In this document: positions 1-4,683 of the stretch, piece after piece
How positions within the stretch are numbered: position 1 is the first letter of the stretch
How the letters are laid out: the number at the start of each line of letters is the position of its first letter
Assembly: GCA_964633825.1 (NCBI GenBank)
Contig: CAZWHE010000200.1
Location: 1 to 5,906 of the forward strand
Source: CAZWHE01 sp964633825
GTDB lineage: Bacteria > Planctomycetota > B15-G4 > CAYZWU01
Direction: 5' to 3'
Length of the DNA: 5,906 nt
Position numbers and translations under genes: made by a program
The notes under the pieces: generated by a model
What the model saw: only the letters and a program-made list of their open reading frames with translations
The model's database searches: none
What the model was told of the DNA's origin: nothing

Positions 1-917
1 GCCATCCTGACGATCACGCCGTTGTGGGCCTGCCTGAAATAGATCGCCCCGTCGTATTCGTCCAGTTCCGTGTGAATCTCGGTAACCCGGGGAAGAGGAT
101 GCATGATAGAAACGCTTTTTCCGATTCTTTCCAGATGGGATCTGTTGAGCTGGTACGCGTTCTTGACTTTTTCGTACTCCATAAAATCGGGGAATCTTTC
201 CTTCTGGATCCGAGTGGCATAGACAACGTCCGTATCTTTCGCGATCGCATCGAGGTCGGTCTCTTCGACGCAGGACAGGCCCTTCTCTCTCAGGTTTTCC
301 ATGATATATGACGGCATTTTCAAAGAAGGCGGAGAAATCATGACGATCTCGGCATCGAAGAGCGACATCGTCTCAGCAAGAGAATGCACAGCGCGGCCGT
401 ACTTCAAATCGCCGAGAAAAGCGATCTTCAGCCCCTCGAGGCGGCCCTTGGCCTTGCTGATTGTGTAAAGGTCGAGAAAAGTCTGGGTGGGATGCTGATT
501 GGTTCCGTCTCCGCCGTTGATTACCGGCAGCGACGTCGCATCGTCCGCCAAGCGAGCCGCCCCGTCTCGCGGGTGTCTCATGAGAATGCAGTCGCAATAT
601 CCTTCAACGACCTTGATCGTATCCTGTAGAGATTCCCCTTTTTCCGAGGACGTCCCCTTTGTGCCGGCAAAGCCGATCACGCTCCCCCCAAGGCGCTTCA
701 TTGCAGCATCGAAGGAGATCCTCGTTCTCGTAGAAGGCTCGAAGAAGAGCGAGCCCAATATCCTGCCCTGGAGAAGCGGCCGCCGCTCCTTTTCAAACGC
801 CTCGGTCAAGGCCATGATCAAGTGGATTTCTTCCTTGGTGAAATCCCGCACGGAAATAATGCTGCGGCCCTGGAAGGACCGTGCGAATTCCATTAGGGCT
901 CCGGAAACCGAAGACAT
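1..917 (-). CDS. pyrB: Aspartate carbamoyltransferase catalytic subunit, 3' end cut by window edge
   Basis: This cytoplasmic enzyme condenses carbamoyl phosphate with L-aspartate to give N-carbamoyl-L-aspartate, the committed step of pyrimidine synthesis. 305 codons are visible. Family motifs seen: the carbamoyl-phosphate loop PSTRTR at residues 61-66, Lys93 in the mobile loop (SEKGES), MRHP at 113-116, GDGTNQHPTQT at 136-146, GDLKYGRAVHS at 169-179, TRIQKER at 235-241 and HPLPR at 273-277. By alignment from memory with E. coli PyrB these match the active-site residues Ser52-Arg56, Lys84, Arg105, His134, Arg167, Arg229 and Pro266-Leu267. The similarity is to the E. coli-type chain, and the alignment suggests only about 5-15 residues are missing. 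The ATG start is supported by TAGGAG 7 bases upstream; a second Met at residue 9 has no such site. The gene lies 72 bases downstream of the acyltransferase on the same strand. A pyrI or pyrC partner could lie beyond the left edge but cannot be seen. Confidence 0.97.
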   Translation of the reverse strand, partial: MSSVSGALMEFARSFQGRSIISVRDFTKEEIHLIMALTEAFEKERRPLLQGRILGSLFFEPSTRTRISFDAAMKRLGGSVIGFAGTKGTSSEKGESLQDTIKVVEGYCDCILMRHPRDGAARLADDATSLPVINGGDGTNQHPTQTFLDLYTISKAKGRLEGLKIAFLGDLKYGRAVHSLAETMSLFDAEIVMISPPSLKMPSYIMENLREKGLSCVEETDLDAIAKDTDVVYATRIQKERFPDFMEYEKVKNAYQLNRSHLERIGKSVSIMHPLPRVTEIHTELDEYDGAIYFRQAHNGVIVRM

Positions 918-924
918 GTTCGTG

Positions 925-930
925 CTCCTA
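925..930 (-). promoter_or_regulatory. Ribosome binding site of pyrB
   Basis: On the minus strand TAGGAG lies 7 bases before the ATG at 917-915. This good Shine-Dalgarno match fixes the pyrB start at residue 1 rather than the Met at residue 9. Confidence 0.75.
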
Positions 931-951
931 AAAAGGTTTTGTCTTGATCAA

Positions 952-978
952 GTTATCACAACAATAGGCATGTGACAA
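952..978 (-). promoter_or_regulatory. Weak candidate promoter before pyrB
   Basis: In the gap between the acyltransferase and pyrB, the minus strand has TTGTCA (978-973, 5 of 6 to the -35 consensus). After 15 bases comes TGT-GATAAC, an extended-type -10 with 4 of 6 matches (GATAAC at 957-952). The spacing is short and the -10 weak, so this is only a candidate. Pyr genes are often regulated, but I see no attenuator hairpin with a T-run or PyrR-like element here. The perfect 10-base palindrome CTTGATCAAG (943-952) lies just downstream of the putative -10. Confidence 0.2.
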
Positions 979-989
979 AGGGGCAGCCC

Positions 990-1682
990 TCACTTATTCC
1001 AGAGCCTCAGCTTATCGTAGGCGCTGCGCTCTGCTTCTCCAAGGCGTTCTTCTAGAAGGCGGGCATTCTCCTCGATCGATTCTTCGCTCATCGAGACGCC
1101 GGCCCCCGTCTCTCCGACCGGATCGATCTCATCTCCTGCAACAACGGCGCACCTGCTGAAAGGCTTTGGAATTTGAAATCCGTCCCACGTATTGAGAACC
1201 CAGGGCTTGTCAATGGCGACACCGACGGGAACGATGGGAAAGCCGGTTTTCAAGGCAATGAAAATCGCTCCCTTCTGAGCTTTTCGCGCGGGACCGCGCG
1301 GTCCATCGGGCGTGATGGCAATGTCGCCTCCCCTGGGATTCTCCTTGAAACGAACGAGAGCCTTCAACGCCTTGATGCCGCCTCGAGTCGTGGAGCCCCT
1401 CTCTGTTTTAAAACCGAGGCGATGAACGACGCGCGCAATGACCTCCCCATCTCGATGCTCGGACACGAGAACACATGCCTCCTGGTGCGCATAAGCAATT
1501 GTCAGGGGGATGATGTGGCAGTGCCAGAAAGCGTAAACAACTCTTTTCGACCCGCCGCGGAGCCTTTCCTCGTAATAGCACTTCCCAAACCTGCGCAGCC
1601 GCAGGGTTGCTCCCAGGGAACGGACAACGAACGACCCGGGATACTCCGCCAGGAACAGAAGGGTGCTGTCCTTGAAACTCAT
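990..1682 (-). CDS. DUF374 family lysophospholipid acyltransferase-like protein
   Basis: A 230-residue member of the DUF374 (COG2121) branch of the glycerolipid/lipid A acyltransferase superfamily, probably peripheral on the inner membrane and transferring a fatty acyl chain to a membrane lipid; the substrate is unknown. Numbered from the ATG at 1682, motifs seen are WHCHIIP at 53-59 (catalytic-type His followed by the hydrophobic stretch typical of this family), SEHRDGE at 74-80, RGSTTRGG at 95-102, TPDGPRGP at 124-131 and ALKTGFPIVPVGVA at 143-156. A hydrophobic N-terminal helix precedes them. Length is normal. The start is uncertain: an in-frame GTG at 1721-1719 adds 13 residues, but neither start has a Shine-Dalgarno match and the longer form would begin inside an inverted repeat, so I prefer the ATG. 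The stop is TGA at 992-990. It is probably co-oriented and possibly co-transcribed with pyrB. DUF374 proteins usually occur in Gram-negative bacteria. The family call is secure; the substrate is not. Confidence 0.9.
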   Translation of the reverse strand: MSFKDSTLLFLAEYPGSFVVRSLGATLRLRRFGKCYYEERLRGGSKRVVYAFWHCHIIPLTIAYAHQEACVLVSEHRDGEVIARVVHRLGFKTERGSTTRGGIKALKALVRFKENPRGGDIAITPDGPRGPARKAQKGAIFIALKTGFPIVPVGVAIDKPWVLNTWDGFQIPKPFSRCAVVAGDEIDPVGETGAGVSMSEESIEENARLLEERLGEAERSAYDKLRLWNK

Positions 1683-1691
1683 TGCGCCACA

Positions 1692-1749
1692 AAATAACCG
1701 GAAGGCCGGTGAGATTTCCACAAAGAAGGGCCGGCCGGCCCGGTTATTT
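1692..1749. repeat. Long GC-rich inverted repeat before the acyltransferase gene
   Basis: The outer arms AAATAACCGG (1692-1701) and CCGGTTATTT (1740-1749) are perfect over 10 bases. The inner arms GGCCGG (1704-1709) and CCGGCC (1731-1736) pair over 6 more, with a small internal loop and a 21-base apical loop. The right arm also contains the 14-base self-palindrome GGGCCGGCCGGCCC (1728-1741). As minus-strand RNA the stem ends in UUAUUU followed by UG, 9 bases before the acyltransferase ATG. It could act as a second terminator for the upstream gene or as a leader hairpin controlling the acyltransferase. Confidence 0.6.
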
Positions 1750-1783
1750 CACACACTCCATCGCGAGGAGCTGTCCTGTTTGG

Positions 1784-1850
1784 AAACAAAAAGCGCCCGC
1801 CGGGATGGGGGAAATGATTGGCTTCTCTTTCCACCAGCCCGACCGGGCGC
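1784..1850 (-). terminator. Rho-independent terminator of the DUF3352-like/GspG gene
   Basis: Read on the minus strand, GCGCCC (1850-1845) pairs with GGGCGC (1798-1793). Inside this, GTCGGG pairs with CCCGGC including one G-U, and GGTGGAAA pairs with TTTCCCCC apart from one mismatch, leaving a loop of about 13 bases. The stem is followed directly by TTTTTGTTT. It starts about 30 bases after the TAA stop at 1885-1883. It should end the transcript of the large gene and separate it from the acyltransferase-pyrB pair. Confidence 0.8.
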
Positions 1851-1882
1851 CTTTAAAAAGCTCTTCTTTTTGCAAAAGAACG

Positions 1883-4264
1883 TTACTTGATCTTGGCGAT
1901 ATCGTCTCCCTTTCCGCCGTCATCAACGCCGTTCGGCCCGCAGGACCATATCATGTACTTGTGATCTCCTCCGGAAAACTTTTTGTAATGATACGAGCCG
2001 CCCCACGGGTCAAGGGGAAGCTCTTTCGGGGGATAGAATCCGTTCGGATATCCCTCCGTGGGAATCAAGAGATCATTCAGAGAATCGGGATAACGGCCGT
2101 GTTCAACCTTGTAAACGAAACAAGCGCCGGTCAAGGCTCCCAGATCCTTTCGCGCCTGTGCGTCGGGAGGGACGCCTTCATCGAGCGGTTTGACCTCGCC
2201 GTGCTTATACTCGGCTTTGATAATTTTATCCTCGGCAGCCTCGAACTTCTTTGCCGTTGCATAGTAAACACCTGCTGCGACACCGGCGACAAGCGTTCCG
2301 ACAATAACGCGGCCAAATTCCGGCCCGAAGGGGCCGTACTTCTCCCAAACCAGATCATCTCCCTCTGAGTAACTGACTGTCAGCGAGCTGAAAAGGTGTT
2401 TTGAAATGGCCTCCGATGTGGGCAGCATCTGGAGATCGAAGGGAAGCTCAACTTCCGGGGGAACCGCCATAAGCGCCATGCCGAGCATGGGAGCGACCTG
2501 TTCGTATATGGTTGTAAAGGTTTCCTTCACATCGACCCAGTTGATGGCAACTGGAGCATCCTCTCTTTTCAGTTTTTTGTAATGGCTGAGAAACTTTTCG
2601 TTGTCGAGAATGGATGTTTCCGATTTCCCAAAGTTTTTGATCAGCTTCTTGAGCCCGGAAACCTGGAAGCCCATAACCAAATACCCATCAACATTTGTAA
2701 AGGCCGGCTGAAAAGGCATGGCCCCGCTCTGAATCTGCATGTAATGAATTTTATGCCCTTCATAGTCGAGGCTCTTGAGCGAAACGGGTGCCCGCTTCAT
2801 GAGGCCGCTCTGGTTCAAGCCGGCAAACAGCCTATCAATCGCACCGGAGAAGCGATCAAAGTCCTTCATCTCGATGAAGTAGAACGCCGGCGGTGCGCTC
2901 ATCATGGCCATTCCCGTCGGCTTGAGCTGGTACATAACGACTTCCGATCCCAAGCTGCCGAGGAGGTCTCCGCGAATGTCGACGGGGTCCATGCCGCTGG
3001 CTTCCGCTAAGCCTCCGGAAAATTCCTTCAAGCCCTCCATGACCTCGCCATATGCTTCTTCGTCAAAATCCCTGATACCTTCCATGACGAGATCGTAAAG
3101 GCCGGGCAGGTCAAAACTGAAAATATTGAAGCTGACCGCATCTTTGGGAATCATTTTCAATTTTTCCGTCGTGATCGCTTTCATCTCTCCGCCGAGTGCG
3201 AGGAAGCCCCTTTCGGACCCATCCGTGGCCATACATCCCCGGCCGACGGCAAGCCCGTCTTTTGCCAGTGTGACGGAATATATTTTCCCAAAGCTCTTGA
3301 GCCCGCTTCTGTCTACCAGCCGATTCACCTTGGGCACATATTCATCGAGCCCTTTTGCCTGAAGCAGCTTATTAACTCCCGTTTGAATCGTTGTAATAAA
3401 GGCGCCGATGTCCATGTAGTCTTTCGAGGCCGCGGGATTTGAAATTCCGAAGCGATTCATATGCTCAATGTATTTAGGACACGTTGCCAATGAGTCGCTT
3501 ATTTTGCCGGAGTATCGATCCACGATTCCGCGCATGGTTTTCAAGCTGGTTGAAAAGAAATCAATTCCGCCGATTTTGAAGAAACAAGGCGAAATCGGCA
3601 CCACGTTTTCACACGATTCTTCATCGCAACCGCCTGTTTCGACCGAGATCCTGATCGTCTCAAAAGCCACACCGTTATATGTGTCGCTCAAAACATTGAG
3701 CTTGAACGGGAGGCCTGCTGCTTTCGAAAGCGTGAAAATGACTTTTTTGACAAAGTCGAAACAATTCTGGCCGGGATCTTTGAACTCCATCCCTATTACA
3801 ATGCCGATATCAAGGGAAGGATCAAAGGGTGACTTGAAGTCGGGAACGTCGAAATGTGTCAAAGCATAAAATGACCGGCCGACCTTGGCGTTGCAGAATT
3901 TTTCGAAGTCAAAATCAATTTCCCCGCCCAATCCCATTTTTTCGGCTTCTTCCTTTGCAACCCCTTTGAACTTGACCAGCAACTCATCGAAAAATTTCTT
4001 TGGACGAGCCAGAAATGCCCGAACTTCTTCCTCTTGCAGAATTTTGAAAAGAGGCATGGACTCGTAATATTCCTTGGCCAATGTCGAATCCTCGACCCCG
4101 CCGTATAGAATCGTATCAGGGGGAAGAAGGGTTTCGATGGCACTCACTCCCCTTTCCATTGCCGAGGCTTCCTCGGTGCTCATGAAAAGTATGGCGGCCA
4201 CTGCCACAAGAAGGAAAGGGAGACCCACGAATAGTAATGATTTTCGCATACCGATTGATTTCAT
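1883..4264 (-). CDS. Secreted DUF3352-like protein with C-terminal transmembrane segment and GspG-like pseudopilin domain
   Basis: Function unknown; 793 residues. Residues 1-35 form a signal peptide: basic start, hydrophobic core about 10-28, and ASA before the likely signal peptidase I cut after 35. The body, about 40-645, recalls DUF3352-type proteins: segments starting with a Pro/Glu-Asp-Ala/Thr turn then a beta strand recur at about 46 (PPDTILYGGV), 371 (MIPKDAVSFN) and 566 (KREDAPVAINW), suggesting repeated modules. A hydrophobic stretch at 653-669 is followed by basic residues. Residues about 701-793 match the globular C-terminus of the type II secretion major pseudopilin GspG: YKVEHGRYPDSL around 718-729, LDPWGG at 751-756 and YMIWSCGPNGVDDGGKGDDI at 770-789, like the acidic calcium-binding loop. 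The prepilin leader (Gly before a Phe-type +1 residue, Glu at +5) is not evident. The start is ATG 4264 because GGAGG lies 5 bases upstream; an in-frame ATG at 4345 would add 27 hydrophilic residues and bury the signal peptide. A terminator follows. The GspG match is firm by motif; DUF3352 is a weaker resemblance. Confidence 0.85.
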   Translation of the reverse strand: MKSIGMRKSLLFVGLPFLLVAVAAILFMSTEEASAMERGVSAIETLLPPDTILYGGVEDSTLAKEYYESMPLFKILQEEEVRAFLARPKKFFDELLVKFKGVAKEEAEKMGLGGEIDFDFEKFCNAKVGRSFYALTHFDVPDFKSPFDPSLDIGIVIGMEFKDPGQNCFDFVKKVIFTLSKAAGLPFKLNVLSDTYNGVAFETIRISVETGGCDEESCENVVPISPCFFKIGGIDFFSTSLKTMRGIVDRYSGKISDSLATCPKYIEHMNRFGISNPAASKDYMDIGAFITTIQTGVNKLLQAKGLDEYVPKVNRLVDRSGLKSFGKIYSVTLAKDGLAVGRGCMATDGSERGFLALGGEMKAITTEKLKMIPKDAVSFNIFSFDLPGLYDLVMEGIRDFDEEAYGEVMEGLKEFSGGLAEASGMDPVDIRGDLLGSLGSEVVMYQLKPTGMAMMSAPPAFYFIEMKDFDRFSGAIDRLFAGLNQSGLMKRAPVSLKSLDYEGHKIHYMQIQSGAMPFQPAFTNVDGYLVMGFQVSGLKKLIKNFGKSETSILDNEKFLSHYKKLKREDAPVAINWVDVKETFTTIYEQVAPMLGMALMAVPPEVELPFDLQMLPTSEAISKHLFSSLTVSYSEGDDLVWEKYGPFGPEFGRVIVGTLVAGVAAGVYYATAKKFEAAEDKIIKAEYKHGEVKPLDEGVPPDAQARKDLGALTGACFVYKVEHGRYPDSLNDLLIPTEGYPNGFYPPKELPLDPWGGSYHYKKFSGGDHKYMIWSCGPNGVDDGGKGDDIAKIK

Positions 4265-4269
4265 TTGGT

Positions 4270-4274
4270 CCTCC
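4270..4274 (-). promoter_or_regulatory. Ribosome binding site deciding the start of the DUF3352-like/GspG gene
   Basis: GGAGG on the minus strand lies 5 bases before the ATG at 4264-4262. It favours this start over the in-frame ATG at 4345-4343, and places the signal peptide at the true N-terminus. Confidence 0.8.
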
Positions 4275-4457
4275 AGAAAGCTATTTCTGTCTCCTGCCCG
4301 ATATGGGCTCTCTTTGGTTCTTTTCCGGGCGCTTTTCAGATTCATCAGGCTTTGAATACCCTCTTACAGAACGAGTTAAGCGCAATAGGTTTAGCAAGGA
4401 AGATGCCATTTCGTTCGCCCCCAAGCCCCGGCATTGTGCGCGGCTGTTATTTCTTTT

Positions 4458-4463
4458 ATTCTA
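4458..4463 (-). promoter_or_regulatory. Candidate -10 box for the DUF3352-like/GspG gene
   Basis: TAGAAT on the minus strand matches 5 of 6 bases of the sigma-70 -10 consensus and sits in an AT-rich patch (GTATTAGAATAAAAG). No good -35 lies 16-18 bases upstream; that place is occupied by the palindrome at 4478-4499. Weak by itself; an activator-dependent promoter or chance match are both possible. Confidence 0.22.
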
Positions 4464-4477
4464 ATACGTTACAGCCA

Positions 4478-4499
4478 CACGGCACCATGTGATGCCGTG
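4478..4499. repeat. 22-base palindrome, possible operator or hairpin
   Basis: CACGGCA (4478-4484) and TGCCGTG (4493-4499) are perfect 7-base inverted repeats around an 8-base centre that itself has partial symmetry (CCATGTGA). No T-run follows on either strand, so it is not a typical terminator. It overlaps where the -35 region would fall for the TAGAAT candidate, so it could be a repressor or activator site. No binding-protein family is recognised. Confidence 0.4.
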
Positions 4500-4683
4500 C
4501 CATGACGGTTATTCGAAATGGGTCTATATTATTTGCTGGAAGGCCAAAAGGTAGGTCGTGTGCCAATTAGGCGCATCCTTGTGGATCTTTGTTACAATGG
4601 CGGAGTTGTTTTTCCGGGAGCCGGTAGCGCTTATTGGTACGCAATTATCGCCGTTACCGCCGTCTGTCTGATAATATTCTGAA

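Larger units (their letters stand above)
4265..4683. other. 419-base intergenic region without a convincing gene
   Basis: This lies between the stop of the repeat/peptidase-like gene (TGA at 4686-4684) and the start of the DUF3352-like/GspG gene. Short open frames here have no ribosome binding site or recognisable product. It contains a 22-base palindrome at 4478-4499, a possible minus-strand -10 box at 4458-4463, and a small GCCC/GGGC hairpin near 4297-4309. I found no hairpin followed by a T-run that would end the upstream gene. A short CCGG-GAG-CCGG hairpin at 4615-4625 has its T-run on the wrong side for a minus-strand terminator. The length suggests that the large gene has its own promoter here, with a leader of roughly 180 bases if the candidate -10 is real. 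Confidence 0.6.

Noticed and set aside
499..975. Plus-strand open frame of 158 residues opposite pyrB
   Set aside because: It is antisense to an unmistakable pyrB gene, has no ribosome binding site and encodes no recognisable motif.
1173..1697. Plus-strand open frame of 174 residues
   Set aside because: It is antisense to the DUF374 gene, whose motifs are clear.
1729..1740. Overlapping GGCCGGCC sites as a modification or recombination site
   Set aside because: They are explained by the GC-rich arm of the inverted repeat; no recombinase or att-like flank is present.
1682..2368. Plus-strand open frame of 228 residues
   Set aside because: It crosses the terminator and lies opposite the GspG-like coding end; its composition is that of a shadow frame and no family is recognised.
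2582..3010. Plus-strand open frame of 142 residues
   Set aside because: It is a shadow inside the 793-residue gene and shows no start signal or motif.
4265..4345. N-terminal extension of the DUF3352-like/GspG protein to the ATG at 4345
   Set aside because: The extension is hydrophilic and would put 27 residues before a classic signal peptide; the ATG at 4264 has a strong GGAGG site.
4615..4625. Short CCGG-GAG-CCGG hairpin as terminator of the repeat/pseudopeptidase gene
   Set aside because: The stem is only 4 bases, and on the minus strand it is followed by A residues, not a T-run.
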